From NCBI RefSeq assembly GCF_001425175.1, contig NZ_LMDV01000008.1, positions 1,039,494 to 1,103,493 on the forward strand: 64,000 nucleotides of DNA. Reading direction: 5' to 3'. This DNA comes from Nocardioides sp. Root1257. GTDB lineage: Bacteria > Actinomycetota > Actinomycetes > Propionibacteriales > Nocardioidaceae. The position numbers and the translations under genes were made by a program. The first letter of the stretch is position 1, and the number at the start of each line of letters is the position of its first letter. Positions 17,626-25,406 of this stretch are shown one piece after another. The notes under the pieces are model-generated. The model was not told where the DNA came from. It saw only the letters and a list, made by a program, of their open reading frames with translations, and did no database searches.

Positions 17626-17907
17626 GTGCGGGGCATCTTCTTCGGTGAGGACGACGCGGCGGCCGTGGTCGCGCGGCTGACGTCGGCCGGCTTCGAGGCG
17701 CGGCTCGAGCGCGAGCGCCTGGCCGGCGAGGACGACGACGAGGACCACCCCTGGGCGGTGCTGACCGATGCACCCGAGCTGGTGCTGGAGCTGCTGGTCG
17801 ACGAGTTCGAGGGCTGGCTGGACACCGACCCGGCGGAGCAGGTCGCGAGCCCGCCGCTGCAGCTCCCCACGGGGCCTCGGAAGATAAAGCGCCCGCCCGG
17901 TGGTTGA
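17626..17907 (+). CDS. Small conserved hypothetical protein
   Basis: A 93-residue acidic protein starting VRGIFFGEDDAAAVVARLTS, with a compact alpha/beta pattern like a ferredoxin-like or SPOR-like fold; no known motif. GTG 17626 has GATGAT 6 nt upstream. It lies between NUDIX and mshB in the same direction. Its last codons and stop (GGTGGTTGA) match the first bases of the dispersed repeat found elsewhere in the window (GGTGGTTGAGG at 17899-17909), so the C-terminus may have been reshaped by a partial copy; that is a weak inference. Confidence 0.7.
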   Translation: MRGIFFGEDDAAAVVARLTSAGFEARLERERLAGEDDDEDHPWAVLTDAPELVLELLVDEFEGWLDTDPAEQVASPPLQLPTGPRKIKRPPGG

Positions 17908-17928
17908 GGGGGTGTCCGACCCCGACCC

Positions 17929-17934
17929 TAGGAT
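17929..17934 (+). promoter_or_regulatory. -10 element of mshB, leaderless type
   Basis: TAGGAT, then 6 nt, then the mshB ATG at 17941. There is no Shine-Dalgarno-like sequence between them. Confidence 0.55.
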
Positions 17935-17940
17935 TCCCTC

Positions 17941-18849
17941 ATGAGCTTCGACCAGCGCCTCCTGCTCGTCCACGCGCACCCCGACGACGAGTGCATCGGC
18001 AACGGCGCCACGATGGCGAAGTACGTCGCCGAGGGTCGCGGCGTCACGCTGGTGACCTGCACCGCCGGTGAGATGGGGGAGATCCTGGTCCCCGAGCTGG
18101 AGCACCTCGCGGCCGACAAGGAGGACCGCCTGGGCGAGCACCGCAAGGGCGAGATCGCCAACGCGATGCAGGTCCTCGGCGTCACCGACCACCGCTGGCT
18201 GGGCGGCTTCGGACGGTTCCGCGACTCCGGCATGAAGTGGCACGACGACGGCTACGCCATCCCGGCCGATGACATCCATGACAACGCGTTCTGGGCGGCC
18301 GACCTGACCGTCGCGGCCGACTACCTCGTCGAGATCATCCGCGACGTCCGGCCGCAGGTGATGGCGACCTACGACCCGTTCGGCGGCTACGGGCACCCCG
18401 ACCACATCCAGGCCCACCGGGTCGCGATGTACGCCGCGCAGCTCGCCGCCGTGCCGTCGTACCGCAAGGACCTCGGCGAGCCGTGGGAGATCGCGAAGAT
18501 CTACTGGAACGCGATGTCCGAGAGCCGGATGCGGGCCGGGCTCCGGGCGCTGCGCGACGCCGGCGACTCCACGAGCTTCGAGGGCATGGACCCCGACGGT
18601 CCGCTGCCGCCGTTCGTGACCGCCGACGAGAACCTCGCGGCCGCCGTCGACGCGCAGGAGCACGTCGAGCAGAAGCTGGACGCGCTCCGGGCCTACCCGA
18701 CCCAGGTCACCACCGACGGTCCCTTCTTCGCGCTGTCCAACAACGTCGGCAGCACCGCCTGGGGCATCGAGTACTACCGGATCGTCAAGGGCCAGCTCGG
18801 CGACCTCGGCGAGGACGGTCTCGAGACCGACCTCTTCTCCGGCATCTGA
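17941..18849 (+). CDS. mshB: Mycothiol biosynthesis deacetylase MshB
   Basis: Zinc enzyme that deacetylates N-acetyl-glucosaminyl-inositol, the second committed step of mycothiol synthesis. The LmbE-like fold shows the zinc motif AHPDDE (about residues 12-17) and the second zinc histidine in GYGHPDHIQAHR (about 157-168). At 302 residues it has MshB length, and the distinctive GGFGRFRDSGMKW supports MshB over the related Mca. ATG 17941 has a leaderless-type promoter. It overlaps the next gene by ATGA, which marks an operon. Confidence 0.95.
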   Translation: MSFDQRLLLVHAHPDDECIGNGATMAKYVAEGRGVTLVTCTAGEMGEILVPELEHLAADKEDRLGEHRKGEIANAMQVLGVTDHRWLGGFGRFRDSGMKWHDDGYAIPADDIHDNAFWAADLTVAADYLVEIIRDVRPQVMATYDPFGGYGHPDHIQAHRVAMYAAQLAAVPSYRKDLGEPWEIAKIYWNAMSESRMRAGLRALRDAGDSTSFEGMDPDGPLPPFVTADENLAAAVDAQEHVEQKLDALRAYPTQVTTDGPFFALSNNVGSTAWGIEYYRIVKGQLGDLGEDGLETDLFSGI

Positions 18850-19184
18850 TGCGGTTCGTCGTCGCTCTCGGCTCTCTGCTCGCCGGGGCCGCGACGGCGA
18901 TCGCGACGGTCGCCCTCCACCAGCTGGTCTGGGGGCTGGCGCTGGCCGTCGTCGCCACGGCCGTCACCGTCCTGGCGCTGCCGCCGGGCTGGTCGACCCG
19001 GCTGGCCTTCGTCGTCGGTTTCGACGCCATGCTGGGCTGGCTGACCGTGCCGCGCGCGGAGGGCGACTACCTGATCAGCCAGAACTGGCAGGGCTACGCC
19101 GTGCTCGGCTTCGGCATGGTGCTGCTCGTCGTCGGGGTCTCGACCCTGCCCCGTCCGGGTCGGTCGGTGACGGACGCTCCTTAG
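18849..19184 (+). CDS. Small polytopic membrane protein following mshB (DUF6113-like)
   Basis: A 111-residue protein with about four transmembrane helices (MRFVVALGSLLAGAATAIAT, then VWGLALAVVATAVTVLAL, a central and a C-terminal helix). Its ATG overlaps the mshB stop codon (TGATG), so translation is coupled. A similar small membrane protein after mshB is common in actinobacteria and I believe it is DUF6113. Function unknown. Confidence 0.75.
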   Translation: MRFVVALGSLLAGAATAIATVALHQLVWGLALAVVATAVTVLALPPGWSTRLAFVVGFDAMLGWLTVPRAEGDYLISQNWQGYAVLGFGMVLLVVGVSTLPRPGRSVTDAP

Positions 19185-19193
19185 GATGTGCGC

Positions 19194-20936
19194 GTGACGA
19201 AGACCCCCCGAGATGCCAGCGGCCGCGAGTCCGCCGGCGGCAAGGTCGTGGTCCTGCTCCTGGGCGGCCTGCTGGTCCTGGTCGGGGGCGCGTACGCCGC
19301 GGCGTACTTCGCGGCCGGCGACAAGGTGCCGCGCGGCACCACGGTCGCGGGCGTCGAGATCGGTGGCCTGACGCCCACCGCGGCCGAGGACGAGCTCACC
19401 GCCGGGCTCGAGGACCGGGTCGACCGGCCGATCCCGGTGAGCGTCGACGGCACGACGGCGACCATCGACCCGACCGACGCCGGCCTGACGGTCGACGTGG
19501 CCGCCACCGTCGACCAGGCCGGTGGCGGGAAGAGCTGGGCTCCCGGCGACCTCTGGGACTACTGGACCGGCGGCGACGAGCAGGACCCGGTCGTGACCGT
19601 CGACCAGGCGTCCTTCGACAAGGCGCTCGACGGCCTGGCCGACGAGGTGGGCACGGCAGCGACCGACGGCGCCGTGGCCTTCAAGAAGGCACGCATCGTC
19701 GTCACGGACCCGGCGCCCGGGGAGGGCTTCGACCCGGAGGCGGCGCGGACCGCGGTGCTCGGCTCCTACCTCTCGGAGGACGACGAGGTCGCCGAGCTGG
19801 AGACGACCGTGGTCCAGCCCGACATCGACGACGCCGACGTGCAGAAGGCCCTGGACACCTTCGCCAACCCGGCCATGTCCGGCCCGGTGACGCTGGTCTT
19901 CGGCGACTCGCCGGTCGAGCTCCAGCCGCGCGACTTCTCCCGGGCCCTGGCGATGAAGGCCGAGGGCGGCGAGCTGGTGCCGGACCTCGACACCGACCGG
20001 CTCACGAAGCTGGTCGAGTCGGACGTGAGCGAGAAGGACAAGCCGGTCGACGCCACCGTGGAGCTGGTCAACGGCAAGCCACGCGTCGTGCCCGCGAAGC
20101 CCGGGGTCACCTTCGACCCGGCCGACGTCAGCAGCGCCTTCCTCGAGCTCGTCAGCCGCAACGGCGACGACCGCAGGATGAAGGTCGAGGCGACGGTCGC
20201 CGAGCCCGAGTTCACCACCGCTGACGCCAAGGCCCTCGGCATCAAGGAGCGCGTCTCGACGTTCACGACGTACTACCCGTACGCCGAGTACCGCAACGTC
20301 AACATCGGGCGTGCGGCGGAGCTGATCGACGGCACCGTCCTCAAGCCGGGCGACACCTTCTCGCTCAACGACATCGTCGGCGAGCGCACGGTCGAGAACG
20401 GCTTCACCACCGGCTTCATCATCAGCAACGGCCTCTTCAAGGAGGACCTCGGCGGCGGCGTCTCGCAGATGGCGACGACGACGTTCAACGCCATGTACTT
20501 CGCCGGGCTCAAGGACATCGAGCACAAGCCGCACTCCGTCTACATCGACCGCTACCCCGAGGGCCGGGAGGCGACGGTCGCGTGGGGCTCGGTCGACCTC
20601 CGGTTCCAGAACGACACCGACCACGGCGTGCTGGTCCACGCCACCGTGCAGCCGGGCTCGAGCTCGTCGCAGGGGGTCGTGACGGTCTCGATGTACTCCA
20701 CCAAGACCTGGGACATCACCAGCAAGACCTCGCCGCGCTACAACTACCGCTCGCCGGGCACCCAGACGCAGAACACCGAGGACTGCGTCCCCAACACGGG
20801 CTACGACGGCTTCGACGTCGACGTGACGCGCTACTTCCACCACGTCGGCGACGACGCGGTCGTGAGGTCCGAGAAGTTCCACACCAGCTACATCGCCTCC
20901 GACACGGTCATCTGCAAGCCGCCCAAGAAGGGCTAG
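19194..20936 (+). CDS. VanW family protein with N-terminal membrane anchor
   Basis: A 580-residue protein with a single N-terminal transmembrane helix (VVVLLLGGLLVLVGGAYAAAY), two repeated putative peptidoglycan-binding modules of about 110 residues (each ending in a DGTTATIDPTDAGLTV-like or NGKPRVVPAKPGVTFD-like block) and a VanW domain (about residues 350-480) with STFTTYYPY, NVNIGRAAELIDG and GGGVSQMATTTFNAM. It is probably exported and cell-wall associated; VanW domains have no settled activity. GTG 19194 is chosen because TAGGAT (19182-19187) lies 6 nt upstream; GTG 19188 is the alternative. Confidence 0.88.
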   Translation: MTKTPRDASGRESAGGKVVVLLLGGLLVLVGGAYAAAYFAAGDKVPRGTTVAGVEIGGLTPTAAEDELTAGLEDRVDRPIPVSVDGTTATIDPTDAGLTVDVAATVDQAGGGKSWAPGDLWDYWTGGDEQDPVVTVDQASFDKALDGLADEVGTAATDGAVAFKKARIVVTDPAPGEGFDPEAARTAVLGSYLSEDDEVAELETTVVQPDIDDADVQKALDTFANPAMSGPVTLVFGDSPVELQPRDFSRALAMKAEGGELVPDLDTDRLTKLVESDVSEKDKPVDATVELVNGKPRVVPAKPGVTFDPADVSSAFLELVSRNGDDRRMKVEATVAEPEFTTADAKALGIKERVSTFTTYYPYAEYRNVNIGRAAELIDGTVLKPGDTFSLNDIVGERTVENGFTTGFIISNGLFKEDLGGGVSQMATTTFNAMYFAGLKDIEHKPHSVYIDRYPEGREATVAWGSVDLRFQNDTDHGVLVHATVQPGSSSSQGVVTVSMYSTKTWDITSKTSPRYNYRSPGTQTQNTEDCVPNTGYDGFDVDVTRYFHHVGDDAVVRSEKFHTSYIASDTVICKPPKKG

Positions 20937-20993
20937 GGCGCCACGGCGCCAGCACCCCGCGTGACCGTCGCCACGTCGCCTCGTTGACGGTGC

Positions 20994-21815
20994 ATGCGAC
21001 GCCTCCTCGGACTCCTGCTGGTCCCGTTGGTCCTCGGACTGCTCAGCCTCGCCGCGCCGACGTACGCCGCACCGCCGACGTTCCCGACGTCGCCCTTCGG
21101 CGAGCCGACCGGCGCGAACGACTGGGACTGCACGCCGACCGCGCAGCGACCGACGCCGGTGATCATCGTGCACGGCACCTTCGGCGACCGGAAGAGCCTG
21201 CTCGACGACCTCTCGGCGGCCATGGTCGACCGGGGCTTCTGCGTCTTCTCCCTCGACTACGGCAACCGCGGGACCGGTGACATCGCGGCGTCGGCGCGAC
21301 AGCTGAAGAAGTTCGTCGGCAAGGTCCGCCGGGCGACCGGCGCTGCGAAGGTGTCGATGGTCGGGCACTCGCAGGGCGGCATGATGCCGCGCTACTACAT
21401 CAGGTTCCTCGGCGGCGCGAAGGTCGTCGACGACCTCGTCGGCCTCTCACCCTCCAACCACGGGACCACGATCGTGGGCGATCCCGGCAACCCGCTCACC
21501 GGGGCGCTCTGCCCGGCGTGCGACCAGCAGGCCGCGGGCTCGCCGTTCCTGACCCGGCTCAACGCGGGCGACGAGACGCCCGGCACGGTGAGCTACACCC
21601 AGATCACCACCCGCTACGACGAGGTCGTGGTGCCCTACACCTCCGCCTACCTGGCCGCAGGTCCGCGCACCACCAACGTCACCGTCCAGGACCTGTGCGC
21701 GGCCGACCTCGCCGAGCACGTCACGATCCCGATGAGCCGGACGGCGATCGCGGTCACCCTGAACGCGCTCACCCGGCGCGGTCCGGCCGACCCGGGCTTC
21801 AGGCCGGACTGCTGA
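20994..21815 (+). CDS. Secreted triacylglycerol lipase / esterase (class 2 lipase-like)
   Basis: A 273-residue alpha/beta hydrolase with a signal peptide (MRRLLGLLLVPLVLGLLSLA, probable cleavage after PTYA). The oxyanion motif PVIIVHGTFG and the nucleophile elbow GHSQGG (Ser, about residue 124) are clear; the His is probably in AEHVTIP near the C-terminus. Several cysteines (DWDC, CVF, CPAC, DLC, RPDC) suggest disulfides in the exported protein. It hydrolyses lipid esters outside the cell. The 3' end overlaps the convergent AGE gene by 17 nt. Confidence 0.9.
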   Translation: MRRLLGLLLVPLVLGLLSLAAPTYAAPPTFPTSPFGEPTGANDWDCTPTAQRPTPVIIVHGTFGDRKSLLDDLSAAMVDRGFCVFSLDYGNRGTGDIAASARQLKKFVGKVRRATGAAKVSMVGHSQGGMMPRYYIRFLGGAKVVDDLVGLSPSNHGTTIVGDPGNPLTGALCPACDQQAAGSPFLTRLNAGDETPGTVSYTQITTRYDEVVVPYTSAYLAAGPRTTNVTVQDLCAADLAEHVTIPMSRTAIAVTLNALTRRGPADPGFRPDC

Positions 21816-22965
21816 GCGCCCGCGCGAAGGCCGGCCAGACCGGCAGCCGCGGCACCAGGGTCGCCTGGATGGCGTGGTAGACGTCCGGCTTGCCGACCCA
21901 GGTGCCTGACGCCGGCCGGTTCGCCGGGTCGAGCTCGTGGTGCCACGACCCGTGCTCCCGGTCGACGAGGTAGCGCTCGGCGTACCCCCACCACTGCTCG
22001 GCGCAGATCTCGTAGACGCGGTCGCCGCTCACCTGGGCGAGCGTCGCCGCCGCGGCGATGGCCTCGGTGGCGACCCAGTGCATCCGCTGCCGCACCACGG
22101 GAGTGCTGTCCCAGTCGACGGTGTAGACGAAGCCGGCGGCGCCGTCGACCGCCCAGCCCTCGCGGACGCCCGCGTCGAACAGCGCGACCGCGTCGTCGAG
22201 CATCCAGGCCGGCGCGGCGTCGCCGAGCGCGGCCCGCAGCGCCAGCGTCAGCCGGCTCCACTCGAACCAGTGGCCGACCGTCGCGCCGTACGGCCGGAAC
22301 GGGTGCGCGGGCTCGTCGCGGTGGTAGTCGGGCACAGGCCGCCACTCAGCGTCGAAGTGCTCGGGGATCCGCCAGTCGTGGGACCGCGCGAACCCGTGCA
22401 CGACCCGGGTCACGATCCGCTCGGCACGCGCGACGTCGCCGACCGCGAGCAGCGCCTCGACCGTGTGCATGTTGGCGTTGACGCCGCGGTAGGCGTCGAG
22501 GGTCGTCCACGACTCGTCCCACTCCTCGACGACCATCCCTGCGTCCTCGTCCCAGAAGCGGGTGTCGAGCACGTGCAGGGCCTCGGCCAGCAGGTCCTCG
22601 CCGCCGGGGCGACCGGCGATCGCGGCCGACGACGCCGCGAGCACGACGAACGCGTGCTCGTACGCCGTCTTGGTGCGGGTCACCGGCCCGTCCGGCCCGA
22701 CCGCGGCGTACCAGCCCCCGTGCGCCGGGTCGCGGAACCGCCCGGCGAGAGCGGCGATCCCGTGGTCGACGAGCTCCGCGGCGTACGGCCGCCCCATCAG
22801 GTGCGCCAGCGCGAACACGTGGGTCATCCGGCAGGTGATCCACAGCTCGACCGGCCGCTCCAGCTCCGGCCGGCCGTCGTCGTCGAGCCACGCGAACCCG
22901 CCGTCAGGGTGCACCGACGCGCGTGCGAACTCCAGCAGCCGGTCGGTCTCCTCCGCGAGCTTCAT
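21799..22965 (-). CDS. AGE family epimerase/isomerase
   Basis: A 388-residue (alpha/alpha)6-barrel protein of the N-acylglucosamine 2-epimerase superfamily, as shown by TRMTHVFALAHLMGRP-like text (CRMTHVFALAHLMGRP), YEHAFVVLAASS, RGVNANMHTVEALLA and the active-site block PYGATVGHWFEWSRLTLALR. Members interconvert mannose and fructose, sulfoquinovose or N-acyl-hexosamines; sequence alone does not tell which. The ATG at 22965 has GAGG about 8 nt upstream and is 11 nt after the aspS-like stop, so it is probably co-transcribed from the T-box leader. That would place a sugar epimerase under aminoacyl-tRNA control, which is odd. Confidence 0.88.
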   Translation of the reverse strand: MKLAEETDRLLEFARASVHPDGGFAWLDDDGRPELERPVELWITCRMTHVFALAHLMGRPYAAELVDHGIAALAGRFRDPAHGGWYAAVGPDGPVTRTKTAYEHAFVVLAASSAAIAGRPGGEDLLAEALHVLDTRFWDEDAGMVVEEWDESWTTLDAYRGVNANMHTVEALLAVGDVARAERIVTRVVHGFARSHDWRIPEHFDAEWRPVPDYHRDEPAHPFRPYGATVGHWFEWSRLTLALRAALGDAAPAWMLDDAVALFDAGVREGWAVDGAAGFVYTVDWDSTPVVRQRMHWVATEAIAAAATLAQVSGDRVYEICAEQWWGYAERYLVDREHGSWHHELDPANRPASGTWVGKPDVYHAIQATLVPRLPVWPAFARALSSPA

Positions 22966-22975
22966 CGGTCGAGCC

Positions 22976-24247
22976 TCATGGGGTGAGCCTATGGAGGTCC
23001 CGGGGGAAGAGCGTCACCTCCCGGATGTTGGCGACGCCCGTCAGCCGCGCGGTCCAGCGCTCCAGCCCGATCGCGAACCCGCCGTGCGGCGGCATCCCGT
23101 GCTCGAACGCCTGCAGGTACGACGCGTAGGTCGCCGGGTCCTCGCCCCGCGCGCGGATCGCAGCGTCGTACGACGAGGGACGGTGCAGCCGCTGCCCGCC
23201 GGTGACCAGCTCGAGCCCGCGGAAGAGCAGGTCGAAGCTGTTCGACCACCGCGGCTCGGGCGACGGGTGGGTGTAGAACGGCCGCTTCGCCATCGGGTAG
23301 CCCTCGACGGCGAGGAAGTCGCTGCCGTGCTCCGCGAGCGCCCACGCGCCGAGCGCCCGCTCGTGCTCCGGGGCGAGGTCGGGCTCGTCCTCCGGGGCGC
23401 CGACCAGCGCGAGGGCGTCGCGGAAGTGGATCACCGGGATCTCGTCGGGCACCACCGGCAGCGCGGCGCCCGCGCGCTCGACCGCTTCCGGGGCGTGTTG
23501 GTGGATGCCCGCGACCATGCCGGCGAGCACCTGCCGCAGCACGGCGAGCACGTCGTGGTGGTCGTCGATGAACCCCAGCTCGACGTCGAGCGACACGTAC
23601 TCGGCCAGGTGCCGCACGGTGTCGTGCGGCTCGGCGCGGAAGACTGGGCCGACCTCGTAGACGCGCTCGAAGACGCCGACGAGCTGCTGCTTGTAGAACT
23701 GCGGACTCTGCGCGAGGTACGCCGGCCGGCCGAAGTAGTCGACCTCGAAGACGTTGGCGCCGGACTCGGTGGCCGACGCCACGAACTTCGGGGTCTGCAC
23801 CTCGGTGAAGCCGACTGAGTCGAGAGTCGACCGGAAGCCCCGGACCGACGCGGCGGCCAGCTCCCAGCGGGCCCGCTGTCCCGGGTGTCGCCAGGCGACC
23901 GGGGCGTGGTCGAGCAGCGTCGGCAGCGAGGCGTTCAGCTCGGGCCGCCACAGCTCGACCGGTGGGGTGGCGGCCGGCTCCGTGAGCAGAGTGATCTCCG
24001 GGTCGGTGACCTCGACCCCGCCGGGAGCCTGGGCGTTCGCGGCCAGGGTCCCGACGACCTCGACGGTCGTCTCCTCCGGCGGCAGCGCGGTGCCGCCGCG
24101 GACGACGACCTGGGCGAGGCCGGAGCGGTCACGCAGCACGAGGAACGCGACGGCCGAGAGCTCCCGGCGCCGGTGGACCCAGCCGCGGAGCCGGACGGTG
24201 TCGCCCGGGGTGGTGGTCGGCAGTGATGAGCAGAGAGTGCGTTGCAC
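22976..24247 (-). CDS. aspS: Archaeal-type aspartyl-tRNA synthetase (probably non-discriminating AspRS)
   Basis: Class IIb synthetase of 423 residues: an N-terminal OB anticodon-binding domain (GDTVRLRGWVHRRRELSAVA) then a catalytic core with motif 2 around VGPVFRAEPHDTVRHLAEY and motif 3 GFAIGLERWTARL. It lacks the GAD insertion of bacterial AspRS, hence the archaeal or AspS2 type. The amino-acid pocket block PMAKRPFYTHPSPE with RPFYT favours aspartate over asparagine. Such enzymes often charge both tRNA-Asp and tRNA-Asn, the latter fixed by GatCAB; that is family knowledge. GTG 24247 is chosen because CTGGAGGT is placed correctly upstream and is part of the T-box switch. Confidence 0.9.
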   Translation of the reverse strand: MQRTLCSSLPTTTPGDTVRLRGWVHRRRELSAVAFLVLRDRSGLAQVVVRGGTALPPEETTVEVVGTLAANAQAPGGVEVTDPEITLLTEPAATPPVELWRPELNASLPTLLDHAPVAWRHPGQRARWELAAASVRGFRSTLDSVGFTEVQTPKFVASATESGANVFEVDYFGRPAYLAQSPQFYKQQLVGVFERVYEVGPVFRAEPHDTVRHLAEYVSLDVELGFIDDHHDVLAVLRQVLAGMVAGIHQHAPEAVERAGAALPVVPDEIPVIHFRDALALVGAPEDEPDLAPEHERALGAWALAEHGSDFLAVEGYPMAKRPFYTHPSPEPRWSNSFDLLFRGLELVTGGQRLHRPSSYDAAIRARGEDPATYASYLQAFEHGMPPHGGFAIGLERWTARLTGVANIREVTLFPRDLHRLTP

Positions 24248-24411
24248 GGTTACCTCCAGTGGCAGGAAAGCCCTGGAGGTGTGGGCGGGGGCGAAGTCGC
24301 GGTGCCACCACACCTTTGCCAACGGATCGCTGGCCTCTCGTCGGCACGCCGGACGCGCGGGCGTCCGGATCTCCGCCGGCTCGCGGGAGGGTTGTCAGGC
24401 CTCGGGATACC
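24248..24411 (-). ncRNA. T-box riboswitch, translational type, upstream of the AspRS gene
   Basis: On the minus strand the leader contains the T-box sequence GGTGGCACCGCG (complement of 24298-24309). The variable base is C, which would pair with the G73 discriminator of tRNA-Asp and tRNA-Asn. Downstream, ACCTCCAG (complement of 24273-24280) is perfectly complementary to the Shine-Dalgarno region CTGGAGGT (complement of 24252-24259) just before the GTG start, so the switch can hide the ribosome-binding site. A 5' region contains GACAAC (complement of 24391-24396), adjacent Asp and Asn codons and candidate specifiers. A strong CCGGACGC hairpin lies between. The 5' end is inferred from the -10 position. 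Confidence 0.85.
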
Positions 24412-24417
24412 GCGGCC

Positions 24418-24427
24418 AGCGTACGCT
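24418..24427. promoter_or_regulatory. Shared palindromic -10 element for AspRS leader and DUF389 gene
   Basis: AGCGTACGCT is a perfect 10-bp palindrome that reads TACGCT on both strands. On the plus strand TACGCT (24422-24427) is 7 nt before the DUF389 GTG. On the minus strand TACGCT (complement of 24418-24423) would start the AspRS T-box leader near 24411. The two promoters overlap and may exclude each other. Confidence 0.5.
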
Positions 24428-24434
24428 GCGCCGC

Positions 24435-25406
24435 GTGGTCGTGCACTTCCGATTGACGTCGCCTCCGGCGATCACCAAGCAGCTCGTGCACCTGCTCTCG
24501 GACCAGGCGTGGGTCACGAACGTCACGCTGCAGGAGGGGGCGGTCGTGCGGCCGCCGGGCGACCTCGTCGAGTGCGACGTCGCCCGCGAGAAGGCGGGGG
24601 TGCTGCTCAACCAGCTCCAGGGCCTGGGGCTGGACCGCTCCGGCGGCATCATCATCACGACTCCCACCGGCGCACCGTTCGACGCCGCCCGTCGGCTCGA
24701 GGCGGCCGCGCCCGGACACCCCGACGACGCGGTCATCTGGGAGGCGGTCGAGGCGCAGGCCGAGGCGGGGGCGGTCCCGACCGTCTCGTTCCACGTCTTC
24801 CTGGTGCTGGCGGTGGCACTGGCCTCGATCGCGGTCATCACCGACTCCGCGGTGCTGGTCGTCGGCGCGATGGTCGTCGGCCCCGAGTACAGCGCGGTGG
24901 CGGCGTGCTGCGCGGGCATCGCGCTCGGTCGGTGGAGCCTGTTCGCCCGTGGGGTCCGGCTCCTGGTGCTGTCGTTCCTCTTCGCGATCGCTGTGGTCGC
25001 GCTGCTCGCCCTGGCCGCCAAGGGGCTCGGGATGATCACGCTCGACGAGGTGACCCGCCCGCGGCCCAACACCGGCTTCATCTGGCACCCCGACCAGTGG
25101 TCCTTCATCGTCGCGCTGATCGCCGGCGCGGCCGGCGCACTGGCGCTGGCGCTGTCCAAGACGGCAACGCTGGTCGGCGTCTTCATCAGCGTCACCACGG
25201 TTCCGGCGGCCGGCAACCTCGCACTCGGCCTGGCGTTCTGGGACCGCGGCGAGATCGACGGCTCGGGGGCGCAGCTGCTCGTCAACATCGGCGGGATGGT
25301 GATCGCCGGTGCCGTGGTGCTCCTGCTGATGCGGTGGTGCTGGCCCTGGTTGACCTCCGCGTCCGAGCGGGTCTTCGGGCGGCAGTCCGACCTCGCGAAC
25401 GACTAG
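24435..25406 (+). CDS. DUF389 family membrane protein
   Basis: A 323-residue protein with an N-terminal soluble part of about 110 residues and six transmembrane helices after it. The block ITDSAVLVVGAMVVGPEYSA, with conserved GAMVVGPEY, is the DUF389 core. The family has no established reaction. GTG 24435 follows TACGCT by 7 nt; GTG 24441 is an alternative. It is divergent from the AspRS gene, and its stop shares CTAG (25403-25406) with the convergent GNAT gene. Confidence 0.88.
   Translation: MVVHFRLTSPPAITKQLVHLLSDQAWVTNVTLQEGAVVRPPGDLVECDVAREKAGVLLNQLQGLGLDRSGGIIITTPTGAPFDAARRLEAAAPGHPDDAVIWEAVEAQAEAGAVPTVSFHVFLVLAVALASIAVITDSAVLVVGAMVVGPEYSAVAACCAGIALGRWSLFARGVRLLVLSFLFAIAVVALLALAAKGLGMITLDEVTRPRPNTGFIWHPDQWSFIVALIAGAAGALALALSKTATLVGVFISVTTVPAAGNLALGLAFWDRGEIDGSGAQLLVNIGGMVIAGAVVLLLMRWCWPWLTSASERVFGRQSDLAND

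Noticed and set aside
17899-17909. Fifth copy of the dispersed repeat before mshB
   Set aside because: Only the first 11 bp match; too short to count as a copy, so it is mentioned only in the gene entry.
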